Shown piece after piece: positions 1 through 6,699 of a stretch of DNA of 6,699 nt; within the stretch, counting starts at the first letter, position 1; each line of letters begins with the position of its first letter. Source of the DNA: Armatimonadetes bacterium UBA5352. GTDB taxonomy: Bacteria > Armatimonadota > Zipacnadia > Zipacnadales > UBA5352. The notes beneath the pieces are model-generated. The model searched no databases and was not told the DNA's origin. It was given only the letters and a program-made list of their open reading frames with translations. The stretch lies in the NCBI GenBank assembly GCA_002411015.1, contig DHPY01000082.1, forward strand, positions 9,577 to 16,275, read 5' to 3'. The position numbers were made by a program, and so were the translations under genes.

Positions 1-64
1 AACGACTCCCCGGCGAGGGCGCCGAGGCCACAACGGACACGGCTGACGACGAACAACGGCAGTC

Positions 65-114
65 GTCCTCCCCCTCTCCCGCCCGCCCCGCGTCGTCTGC
101 GGGGCAAGGGGGAG
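65..114. repeat. Structured intergenic repeat, copy 1
   Basis: This GC-rich element matches the one at 6640-6688 in the same orientation. It begins with the 19-mer GTCCTCCCCCTCTCCCGCC (65-83), identical in both copies. It can fold into an outer stem of 8 pairs (68-75 CTCCCCCT with 107-114 AGGGGGAG) and an inner stem of 7 pairs (85-91 GCCCCGC with 99-105 GCGGGGC) closed by a 7-base loop. A 9-base bulge (76-84) faces a single A (106). It lies 84 bases upstream of the glycoside hydrolase start. It could be a REP-like dispersed repeat or a transcribed hairpin. There is no T-tract after it, so a classical intrinsic terminator is unlikely. Confidence 0.75.
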
Positions 115-182
115 CGGCCCAGGGGAGGCCCCATCGCCCCCCACGTCGAAGCCCCCGCTGAACACGCCACTCCTCTGTCCGT

Positions 183-189
183 GAGGGAG
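183..189 (+). promoter_or_regulatory. Ribosome binding site for the glycoside hydrolase gene
   Basis: The sequence GAGGGAG ends 9 bases before the ATG at 199. It favours ATG 199 over the in-frame GTG at 181, because that GTG overlaps the start of this Shine-Dalgarno-like motif and has no purine-rich stretch at a proper distance upstream of it. Confidence 0.6.
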
Positions 190-198
190 CGTCTCACC

Positions 199-2183
199 AT
201 GCACGACCCGAAGTGGTGCATCTTCTTCGACTTCCACACCATGCCCGCCTGTCCCGATGTCGGCGCCAACTTCGACGCCGAGGCGATCGCCGACCAACTC
301 GCCTCCTGCGGCGTGGACTACGTCGTCTTCCCCGCCAAGTGCAACCTCGGCATGGCCTACTACGATACCCGGGTCGGCTCGCGCCACTACTCGCTGCAGT
401 TCGACCTCTGGGGCTCGCTCTGCGAAGCGCTGCATGACCGCGGCATCGCCCTCACCGCCTACATGAACATCGGCCTGAGCCATGAGGACGCGCTGCGCCA
501 CCGCGAGTGGTGCGTGCTCAACCAGGAGGGCCGCACCTACGGCGAGGACCGCCTGAACAGCTTCTTCCGCCAGATGTGCTACAACACGCCCTACGCCGAC
601 CAGCAGGAGGCGATGGTGCGCGAGGTCGCGGCGAACTACCCCTCCGCCGGCTTCTTCTTCGACTGCATCTACACCCAGCCATGCGTCGGCGTCGAGTGCC
701 TCGAGGACATGCGCGAGCGCGGCGTGGACTGGACCGACGAGCAGCAGCTTCACGACTACAACATCCAGAAGCACGTGCGGATGATCCGCCGCCTCGCGGA
801 CGCCGCGCGCGAGATCAACCCGGAGCTGCTCATCTACTGCAACGGTCTCGGCTACGAGGCGCAGGAGGAGATCGGCAACTACCTCGAGTTCGAGTGTCTC
901 CCCACCGGCGGCTGGGGCTACGAGTCCCTGCCGATGGGCGCGCGGCACCTCCGCACCCTCGGCAAGCCCGTGCTCAACATGACCGGGCGCTTCCACAAGT
1001 CCTGGGGCGACTTCGGCGGCATCCGCACCGAGCCCAGCCTCGAGTACGACTGCCTCTACGGCATGGCCAACGCGATGCGCACCACCATCGGCGACCACTT
1101 CCACCCCCGAGGCGACATCAACCAGCCCGTCTTCGACCTCTACCGGCGCATCTACAGCCGACTGCAGCGCTACGAGCCCTGGCTTGAGGGCGCGAAGGCC
1201 GTGACCGAGGCCGCGGTCGTCTGGCCAGCCGCCTATCCCGGCTACGAGTGGCGCGCCCCGAGCAGGTGGGAGACCTTCACCCGTTTCCTCTCCTCCATCA
1301 AGGGCGCCACGCGCGCGCTCTGCGAGCTGAAGTGGCAGTTCGACCTCGTCACCACCTACCCGGACTGGAGCAGCTACGAGCTGCTGATCCTCCCGGACTG
1401 GGTCGCGCTCGAGGGCGAGATCGCCGACCGCGTGCGCGCGCACCTCGACGCCGGCAAGCCCGTCCTCTCCACCGGCTGGTCCGGCCTCGATGCCGAACGC
1501 ACCGGCTTCGTCTTCGATGACTGGGGCCTTCGCCACCTCGGCGACAGCCCGCACGATCCGGCCTTCTTCGTGGCCGGTGAGGCGCTTGCCGAGGGAATCC
1601 CGGAGATGCCCGTCACGCTCTACCAGAAGGGCGCGCAGTTCGAGGCGCTCGATGGCACCGAGGTCCTCGCGGAGATCGTGGCTCCGTACTACAACCGCCA
1701 CTGGGATGGCGAGCATGGCTTCGTCTACCTGCCGCCCGACCGCCCCACCGGTGAGCCCTTCGTTACGCAGCGCGGCAGGTGGCGCATATCAGCCACCCGG
1801 CCTTCATCGCATACCACCTCGACGCGCAGGTGCCGGTGCGCCAACTCCTCGCGAACGTGCTCGACCGCCTCCTGCCCGAGCCGCTGGTGCGCGCGCCCGG
1901 GCTCCCATCATTCGGCCGCGCCACCGTCACCGCGCAGGCGAACCGGCGCATGCTGCACCTGCTGAGCTACGTGCCGGAGAAGCGCGGCCCGAATACGGAC
2001 ATGATCGAGGAGCCGATCCAGCTGCGCAACGTGGAGGTATCTCTGCGGGCCAACGGCCGCGAGCCGAGCAGCGTCTACCTCGCGCCGGAGCGCGTGGAGC
2101 TGCCCTGGGAGCATCGCGATGGCTACGTGCACGTCACGGTGCCCGAGATGAGCGGCTACGCGATGGTGGTCTTCGAGGAGTAG
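199..2183 (+). CDS. Putative glycoside hydrolase (GHL6 / alpha-L-fucosidase-like), frame broken once
   Basis: Likely a glycoside hydrolase acting on plant- or algae-type sugars; the substrate is not determined. The repaired protein has about 661 residues. Residues 1-340 look like a TIM barrel, with strand-end motifs such as GFFFDCIY (D155) and YLEFECLPTGGWGY (E230, E232) as candidate active-site acids. Residues about 380-460 resemble the class I glutamine-amidotransferase-like fold of beta-galactosidase trimerisation domains (YELLILPDWVAL, GKPVLSTGWSGL). The C-terminal part (VAHISHPAF onward, ending EMSGYAMVVFEE) is a beta-rich tail. This arrangement matches proteins annotated as hypothetical glycosyl hydrolase 6 or alpha-L-fucosidase-like, related to GH29/GH42-type enzymes. 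The reading frame changes near 1777: residues up to QRGR527 are in one frame and the tail is in the frame starting at GTG 1779, as if one base were missing. No signal peptide is visible, so a cytoplasmic location is inferred. Family call is moderately firm, specificity unknown. Confidence 0.75.
1771..1785 (+). other. Frameshift point inside the glycoside hydrolase gene
   Basis: Upstream codons read GEPFVTQRGR and then become meaningless (WRISATRPSSHTTSTRRCRC, ending at a stop at 1963-1965). The frame beginning with GTG 1779 reads VAHISHPAFIAYHLDAQVPV and runs to the stop at 2181-2183 with sensible protein chemistry. Inserting a single base around 1777-1778 restores continuity (R-G-x-V-A-H-I). 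There is no X-XXY-YYZ slippery heptamer at the site, so a sequencing or assembly error or a real deletion is more likely than programmed frameshifting. Confidence 0.85.
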
Positions 2184-2184
2184 G

Positions 2185-2219
2185 AGCGCGGGGGCGGGCA
2201 ATCGAGCGCCCCCCCCGCT
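2185..2219. terminator. Candidate terminator hairpin between convergent genes
   Basis: An imperfect GC-rich hairpin starts two bases after the glycoside hydrolase stop. The left arm 2185-2196 (AGCGCGGGGGCG) pairs with the right arm 2207-2219 (GCGCCCCCCCCGCT read inward), with one mismatch and one bulge, around a loop of about 10 bases. On the plus strand it is followed by TTCATCTTT, a weak T-rich tail. On the minus strand no T-run follows, so it fits the plus-strand gene better than the prepilin gene. Confidence 0.4.
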
Positions 2220-2239
2220 TCATCTTTGCCGCGAGCCGG

Positions 2240-2866
<627 letters not shown>

Positions 2867-2872
2867 GACTGG

Positions 2873-2878
2873 ACCTCC
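2873..2878 (-). promoter_or_regulatory. Strong ribosome binding site of the prepilin-like gene
   Basis: On the minus strand GGAGGT lies six bases before the ATG at 2866. It is the best-matching Shine-Dalgarno in the window, consistent with efficient independent initiation of the last gene of the cluster. Confidence 0.75.
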
Positions 2879-2911
2879 GTTTGATGTCGAAGCGGTCAGT
2901 GCGGTGCAGCG

Positions 2912-3223
2912 TCAGATGGAGAGCATCTGCGCGCGCGGAGGTCCGCGTATGAGAAACGCCAGTGGAAGGTCGGGGTTCCGGAGATCATTAGAGACCGGCT
3001 GAGGCTGTAGCTCTGTCTGGGTCGCCTGCGTTACGCCCAGCGGTGGCGGCGGGACGATGCCGCCGTTCGCCTGGTAGTTGCAGATCGCACAGCTACTGTG
3101 GTCATGAAGATCGCCCTGGAGATGGGCTGCCGGCGCGATCACGAAGGCGTTGAGAAGCAGCACCACCGAGATGATGGCGCCGACCACCGGACCGTGCCGC
3201 CGCGACTGCCCTATAGCTGTCAT
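2912..3223 (-). CDS. Small membrane protein with His/CxxC patch (DUF2946-like style)
   Basis: A 103-residue protein of unknown function. One hydrophobic segment (about residues 11-33, VVGAIISVVLLLNAFVIAPA) acts as a membrane anchor or uncleaved signal. Just after it comes a potential metal ligand set: H34, H40, H42, C45 and C48 in HLQGDLHDHSSCAICNYQ. A proline-rich stretch follows (IVPPPPLG), then a C-terminal LIRGPPR. The order hydrophobic helix, HxH, CxxC, terminal R-(A/G)-P-P recalls small DUF2946-like proteins sometimes linked to metal handling; that link is inference. The ATG has no good Shine-Dalgarno, but it lies only 21 bases after the stop of the upstream lipid kinase, so translational coupling is plausible. 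Reality of the gene is supported by this coherent motif layout and tight spacing. Confidence 0.7.
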   Translation of the reverse strand: MTAIGQSRRHGPVVGAIISVVLLLNAFVIAPAAHLQGDLHDHSSCAICNYQANGGIVPPPPLGVTQATQTELQPQPVSNDLRNPDLPLAFLIRGPPRAQMLSI

Positions 3224-3244
3224 GCCTGCGGGTACAAGAGCGCA

Positions 3245-4162
3245 TCAGTCTTCTCCGGAGTTCCCGCGAGTCGGCAACTGCACCCCGCGCACCTTGAGCA
3301 CCCGTGGCAGGCACTGGATCTCCAGCCTGCGGTGGCGGCCGATTGTCTGCCCGTCAACATGCACGTCGGTCTCGTGCTCGGTCTCGAGGAGATACTGCGC
3401 GCCGGAGTGTGCGATGACCGTTTGTGGAGGCGGGGCGCCCACTTCATCGTTCAGCCAGCGCATGAGGAACTCCCGGCCAGGTGCTTCGGTGACCACGCGC
3501 ACCGTAAGTAGCCCGTCTACCGGGTCGCCCACCACGCCACGTGCGGCATTCACCAGCGTCTCGAACGGGAGGTTTGAGAAGAGCGCGGAGAGCATCTTGC
3601 CCTCGTAGACCACCTCATCGCCACAGCTGAGGCGCGCGGGCTGCGGCTCAACCTCCCCGAGCGCCTGGTAACCCGCTACTACATATGCGAGGCTCCCGAG
3701 CCCGCTCTTATCGTCCTGAGTCTTGTTCGCGGCCACCGCCGCGAAACCCACGCCCACGTGGACGGAGAACAGCTCCCCCTCGCACTCACCGAGATCCACC
3801 CGCTCCACCGGCTGATCCACCATCCACTCCGCCCGAGCGCGGACATCGCCCGCATGCGGCCCGATCGCGCTCGCGAAGTAGTTCGCGGTGCCGCCCGGCA
3901 GCGGCCCGAGCGTCGCGTCGGCATCAAGAATCGGGCGCAGGCAGTCGCGGATCGTGCCATCGCCGCCGATCACCCAGATCTCGTCGTAGCCTGCTGCCAG
4001 CGCCTCCTCGGCGGCCGGGCGCCCCCCCTCGTCGGGGTCGGTCGCGAAGGACGCCACATGCACCCCGCGCTTGCCCAGCACTTCCGCGGCCTGCGCGAAA
4101 TCCTCATAGCCTCCCCCGCCGCCTGAGGCAGGATTGACTACGAACGCGACTTTCTCCACCAC
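3245..4162 (-). CDS. Diacylglycerol kinase-family lipid kinase (second of tandem pair)
   Basis: A 305-residue soluble kinase of the DagK catalytic / YegS-DgkB family, which transfers phosphate from ATP to a lipid hydroxyl at the inner membrane face. Visible motifs are the N-terminal nucleotide-binding NPASGGGGG (10-18), IWVIGGDGTI (GGDGT at 66-70), PLPGGTANYFA (GGTAN at 90-94) and the C-terminal VHVDGQ, whose D270 matches the proposed catalytic Asp of DgkB/YegS. The usual Glu of the DGE triplet is Gln, and the Asp that commonly follows Asn in GTxND is Tyr. Length is normal for the family. The start is GTG; two consecutive GTGs occur (4162 and 4159), and GGAGGG upstream sits 4 and 7 bases away respectively, so 4159 may be the true start. 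It follows its paralogue by 39 bases and precedes the small membrane protein by 21 bases, consistent with one operon. The actual lipid substrate (diacylglycerol, phosphatidylglycerol, undecaprenol or a sphingoid base) cannot be read from sequence. Confidence 0.92.
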   Translation of the reverse strand: MVEKVAFVVNPASGGGGGYEDFAQAAEVLGKRGVHVASFATDPDEGGRPAAEEALAAGYDEIWVIGGDGTIRDCLRPILDADATLGPLPGGTANYFASAIGPHAGDVRARAEWMVDQPVERVDLGECEGELFSVHVGVGFAAVAANKTQDDKSGLGSLAYVVAGYQALGEVEPQPARLSCGDEVVYEGKMLSALFSNLPFETLVNAARGVVGDPVDGLLTVRVVTEAPGREFLMRWLNDEVGAPPPQTVIAHSGAQYLLETEHETDVHVDGQTIGRHRRLEIQCLPRVLKVRGVQLPTRGNSGED

Positions 4163-4201
4163 CGATCCCTCCAGCCCCTGATCAACCGCCTTCGCTCAAC
4201 G

Positions 4202-5146
4202 CTATATCCCTGGCCAACGGCGATTCGCGGAGAGATCAAGCCCTCTGATGCGCAGACCACCGGCGATGCACTTCACCTCAAGATGCTCCAGCCGTCCCGC
4301 CATCTCGCCGTCAATATGCACCAGCGAGCCACCCTCCACGTTCATCGTAAAGCGCGGCCCCGAGAAGTGAATGACCTCATCCTCCGCCGGCTCAGGACCG
4401 ATCCCCGTCACCCACCGCCAGAGCGCCTCAATGCCCGGCCGCTCAGGCACGAGGATCATGTGCAGGAGCCCGTCACGCGGGTTCGCCGCCTCCAGCGCCG
4501 GCACTCGCAGAGCCACCCGCACCGGCATGTTCGCGAACATCCCGGCGACCATCCGCCCCTCATACAGGAGCTTCCCCTCGGCGGTAACCCGCACATGGTG
4601 CGAGTCGATCTGCCGGGCGGCCCGCAGCGTCGCGAGCACGTACGCGAAATTCCCGAGCCCGGACTTGTCATCCTCGGTCTCCGAGGCCACAACCGCCTCG
4701 AAGCCGACCCCCACCCGCACTGTGAAGTAGCGGCCGTTGACCACGCCGACGTCCATGCGCTTGACCGACTGGCGCATCATCCAGCGCGCCTGGGCAACAG
4801 GGTCGTAGCAGTCGCTCCCGACGACCTCCACCAGGCGGTTGCCGGTCCCGCCGGGGATCGGCCCGAGCACCGCGTCCGCCGCGATGATCGGCCCGAGCGC
4901 CTCCTGGATCGTCCCGTCGCCGCCGATCACCCAGATCTCCGTGAACCCCGCGCGCAGAGCCGCCTCGACCGCGGGCGCCGCGCCGCCATTGCGCAACGTC
5001 TCAAAGGCCGCAATCTGCACCCCGTGGCGGCGCAGCTCGTCGGCTGCAGCCAGGTAGATGCGCCCGCCCCCGCCGCCGCCTGACGACGGGTTCACGATGA
5101 ACGCCACGTGGTCTATCGTGATCTGGTGCTCGTGCGCAACCGCCAT
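4202..5146 (-). CDS. Diacylglycerol kinase-family lipid kinase (first of tandem pair)
   Basis: A 314-residue paralogue of the neighbouring kinase and first gene of the minus-strand cluster. Motifs in order: NPSSGGGGGG (19-28), IWVIGGDGTI (GGDGT at 75-79), PIPGGTGNRLVE (GGTGN at 99-103), RVGVGFEAVVASETEDDKSG (144-163) and VHIDGE (catalytic-type D279, E281). It shares with the other copy the unusual block T-x-DDKSGLG-x-x-AYV and the ending I-R-G-L/V-x-L, so the two arose by duplication. The Asp of GTxND is replaced by Arg. Unlike the second copy it keeps the complete DGE triplet. The ATG is supported by AGGGAGG six bases upstream (5153-5159). It is expected to be cytoplasmic and act at the membrane surface on a lipid head group, substrate unknown. 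It is divergently oriented to the UxaC-like gene across 142 bases. Confidence 0.93.
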   Translation of the reverse strand: MAVAHEHQITIDHVAFIVNPSSGGGGGGRIYLAAADELRRHGVQIAAFETLRNGGAAPAVEAALRAGFTEIWVIGGDGTIQEALGPIIAADAVLGPIPGGTGNRLVEVVGSDCYDPVAQARWMMRQSVKRMDVGVVNGRYFTVRVGVGFEAVVASETEDDKSGLGNFAYVLATLRAARQIDSHHVRVTAEGKLLYEGRMVAGMFANMPVRVALRVPALEAANPRDGLLHMILVPERPGIEALWRWVTGIGPEPAEDEVIHFSGPRFTMNVEGGSLVHIDGEMAGRLEHLEVKCIAGGLRIRGLDLSANRRWPGI

Positions 5147-5288
5147 GAAGCGCCTCCCTCTGCTCTCGCGGAGTGCCTTCGACGATGCCCGCGAATCTAC
5201 CTGCCGCAGCCGCGCGGGAGGAGATCAGCGTGCAGAGGGCAAACTATACCCGCGACCTGCGATGCACTCTCCGGAAGAGGGATCTGCG
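5147..5288. promoter_or_regulatory. Divergent intergenic region with possible promoter
   Basis: This spacer separates the minus-strand lipid kinase cluster from the plus-strand UxaC-like gene and should hold promoters for both. The only AT-rich patch is AAACTATACC (5241-5250). Read on the minus strand it gives TATAGT (5243-5248), a fair -10 element about 95 bases before the kinase ATG; no convincing -35 is seen. On the plus strand TATACC (5245-5250) is a weaker alternative. No clear operator palindrome was found. Confidence 0.3.
5276..5281 (+). promoter_or_regulatory. Ribosome binding site deciding the UxaC-like start
   Basis: AGAGGG ends seven bases before ATG 5289. An in-frame ATG at 5262 lies upstream of it and would add nine residues (MHSPEEGSA), but this ribosome binding site would then be inside the gene, so 5289 is preferred. 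Confidence 0.6.
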
Positions 5289-6572
5289 ATGACAGCCGAC
5301 ACGAACGCTGCGAGAATCTGTGCGCCGAGCGAGATCAAGAACGCCGTGGAGCGCATCTGCCTGACCACGCCGCTGCCGGTGGATGTGCACACGCATCTTT
5401 ACTCCGCGCGCTTCGGCGATATGCTCCTCTGGGGCTTCGATGAACTCGTCACCTACCACTACCTCATCGCCGAGGTCTCGCGAACCAACCGCAGCGTCAG
5501 CCCAGACCAGTTCTATGCGATGAGCAAGACCGAACAGGCCGATCACATCTGGCAGAGCCTGTTCCTCAACGAGAGCCCGATCTCCGAGGCCCGCCGCGGC
5601 ATTCTGACCTGCCTCAAGAGCTACGGGCTCGATGTCGCCGGTCGCAACGTCGAGGAGTACCGCGAGTTCTTCGCGGCCACCTCGATGGAGGAACACATAG
5701 ATCGCGTCTTCAAGGTCGCCAACTGCGAGCGCGTCATCATGACGAACGATCCGTTCGACGACAGCGAGCGGCCGGTCTGGGACCAGGGCCCGGAGACAGA
5801 CCCGCGCTTCCTCGCCGCCCTGCGCATCGACCCGCTGCTCGTCACCTGGCACGACGCCCAGCCGCGCCTCGCGCAATGGGGCTACGACGTCGCGATGGAC
5901 CTCTCCGGCGCCACGCTCTCGGAGATCCGCCGCTTCCTCATGGACTGGGCGGAGCGGATGCACCCGCTCTACATGGCGGCGTCACTCGGCTTCAACTTCC
6001 AGTACCCGGACGCCGACCATCCGAGCACCGCGATCATCAACGAGTCCATCGTGCCCGCCTGCACCGAGCTTGGCATCCCATTCTCCCCGATGATCGGTGT
6101 GAAGCGGCAGGTGAACCCGGCCCTGCGCCTCGCGGGCGACGCCGTCGGCAAGTGTGACATCGGCGTGGTCGAGCGCCTCTGCCAGACGCACCCGGAGTGC
6201 AACTTCCTTGTAACGCTGCTCTCGCGAGAGAACCAGCACGAGCTCTGCGTGGCCGCGCGCAAGTTCCCGAACCTCATGCCCTTCGGCTGCTGGTGGTTCC
6301 TCAACGACCCGAGCATCATCGACGAGATAACTCGCGAGCGCGTCGAGCTGCTCGGCGGCAGCTTCGTTGCGCAGCACTCGGATTGCCGGGTGCTCGACCA
6401 GCTCGTCTACAAGTGGGCGCACTCGCGCCGGAAGATCGCCGAGGTGCTCGTGGACAAGTACTGCGACCTCGCCGCCACCGGCTGGGTGCTCACCGCCGAG
6501 CAGATCGAGAAGGACATCCGCGGCCTCCTGGGCCAGAACTTCCTCGACTGGATCGGCTTCGACGGCGGCTAA
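5289..6572 (+). CDS. Uronate isomerase-family protein (UxaC-like, amidohydrolase superfamily)
   Basis: A 427-residue metal-dependent TIM-barrel protein resembling glucuronate isomerase, which interconverts D-glucuronate/D-fructuronate and D-galacturonate/D-tagaturonate. Matching motifs: VDVHTHLYSARFG with the metal-binding H34-x-H36; ELVTYHYLIAE with H57-Y58, equivalent to the substrate-site His-Tyr of known uronate isomerases; ALRIDPLL, whose R179 may match a conserved substrate Arg; the late block LLSRENQHELCVAARKFPN and FGCWWFLNDP; and HSDCR with D365 and R367, matching the D-S-R site near the C-terminus. The length is slightly below the usual 460-470. HSDCR replaces the common TDSR, so substrate range may differ. 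No UxaA, UxaB, KdgK or transporter gene is visible next to it, so a place in the classical hexuronate pathway is only inferred. Cytoplasmic: no signal peptide. It is transcribed divergently from the lipid kinase cluster. Superfamily assignment is firm, the exact reaction is not. Confidence 0.85.
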   Translation: MTADTNAARICAPSEIKNAVERICLTTPLPVDVHTHLYSARFGDMLLWGFDELVTYHYLIAEVSRTNRSVSPDQFYAMSKTEQADHIWQSLFLNESPISEARRGILTCLKSYGLDVAGRNVEEYREFFAATSMEEHIDRVFKVANCERVIMTNDPFDDSERPVWDQGPETDPRFLAALRIDPLLVTWHDAQPRLAQWGYDVAMDLSGATLSEIRRFLMDWAERMHPLYMAASLGFNFQYPDADHPSTAIINESIVPACTELGIPFSPMIGVKRQVNPALRLAGDAVGKCDIGVVERLCQTHPECNFLVTLLSRENQHELCVAARKFPNLMPFGCWWFLNDPSIIDEITRERVELLGGSFVAQHSDCRVLDQLVYKWAHSRRKIAEVLVDKYCDLAATGWVLTAEQIEKDIRGLLGQNFLDWIGFDGG

Positions 6573-6594
6573 CGACTGCGAACGGCGGCGAACG

Positions 6595-6629
6595 GCAGGC
6601 TACACCGTGGCGCGGGCTTCCAGCCTGCG
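6595..6629. repeat. Stem-loop after the UxaC-like gene
   Basis: AGCCTGC (6622-6628) can pair with either GCAGGCT (6595-6601, 7 perfect pairs) or the closer CGCGGGCT (6611-6618, 8 pairs counting one G-U, with a TCC loop when the right arm is extended to 6629). The motif GGGCTTCCAGCCTGC resembles short hairpin repeats seen between genes in several GC-rich phyla. No T-run follows, so it is a poor intrinsic terminator but could act as a 3' end or repeat-derived hairpin. Confidence 0.5.
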
Positions 6630-6639
6630 AGCCGTCGCC

Positions 6640-6688
6640 GTCCTCCCCCTCTCCCGCCAGCGCGCCGCCGTCTGCGCGCAAGGGGGAG
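6640..6688. repeat. Structured intergenic repeat, copy 2
   Basis: Direct-orientation partner of the element at 65-114, 67 bases after the UxaC-like stop. It shares the same 19-mer (6640-6658), CGTCTGC (6669-6675) and CAAGGGGGAG (6679-6688). The outer stem is 6643-6650 with 6681-6688 (8 pairs, identical to copy 1). The inner stem is 6660-6665 GCGCGC with 6674-6679 GCGCGC (6 pairs) with an 8-base loop. The 9-base bulge (6651-6659) opposite one A (6680) is preserved. GGGGGCCGGGGG-like sequence continues to the window edge, so the element may extend further. Confidence 0.75.
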
Positions 6689-6699
6689 GGGGCCGGGGG

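Noticed and set aside
65..114. Copy 1 repeat as an intrinsic terminator or riboswitch
   Set aside because: No T-run follows the hairpin and the element is too short and lacks any recognisable riboswitch core; the second copy after another gene favours a dispersed repeat.
1765..1785. Programmed -1 ribosomal frameshift
   Set aside because: The shift direction would fit, but there is no slippery heptamer and no obvious reason for it in this enzyme family.
1779..2183. Independent small gene starting at GTG 1779
   Set aside because: Its sequence continues the upstream hydrolase at the expected point and no ribosome binding site precedes GTG 1779; a frame break is the simpler explanation.
3685..4137. 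Plus-strand open frames across the lipid kinase genes (also 4283-5083)
   Set aside because: They are Arg/Pro-rich antisense frames caused by high GC content; the minus-strand frames carry clear kinase motifs.
5058..5288. Upstream in-frame extension of the UxaC-like gene
   Set aside because: It would overlap the start of the lipid kinase on the other strand, encodes low-complexity proline/arginine-rich residues, and lies upstream of a good ribosome binding site for ATG 5289.

Overview
This is a GC-rich bacterial window, most likely from a member of the Armatimonadota or a similar phylum with many pseudopilin-like genes (Planctomycetota or Lentisphaerota are possible alternatives). The main clue is a small prepilin-like protein with the N-terminal GFTLIELLVVIAIIAILAA block, followed by LFPVFARARAKARQ and a C-terminal H-x9-DG motif. 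This combination is characteristic of large paralogous families in those phyla. The phylum call is inference from protein style, not from a marker gene.

Layout. (a) 1-198 is intergenic and holds a structured GC-rich repeat. (b) 199-2183 (+) encodes a large sugar-active enzyme with a TIM-barrel, a GATase-like/beta-galactosidase trimerisation-like domain and a beta C-terminus; its frame breaks once, near 1777. (c) 2184-2239 is a short convergent spacer with a terminator-like hairpin. (d) 2240-5146 (-) is a compact four-gene cluster read right to left: two tandem diacylglycerol-kinase-family lipid kinases, a 103-residue membrane protein with a His/CxxC patch, and the prepilin-like protein. Gaps are 21 to 45 bases, so one transcript is plausible. 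(e) 5147-5288 is a 142-base divergent spacer. (f) 5289-6572 (+) encodes a uronate-isomerase-family (UxaC-like) metal-dependent TIM barrel. (g) 6573-6699 is intergenic and carries a second copy of the structured repeat.

Functionally, the two outer plus-strand genes suggest breakdown of plant- or algae-type polysaccharide, with glycoside cleavage and uronate isomerisation. The central minus-strand cluster concerns the envelope: lipid phosphorylation plus two small membrane-anchored proteins. No link between these sets can be shown from the window alone.

The most unusual signal is the repeat pair at 65-114 and 6640-6688. Both copies can fold into the same two-stem architecture, and the inner stem has changed sequence on both arms while staying complementary. 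I do not see a clearly new multi-gene system such as a defence island, biosynthetic cluster or CRISPR locus.
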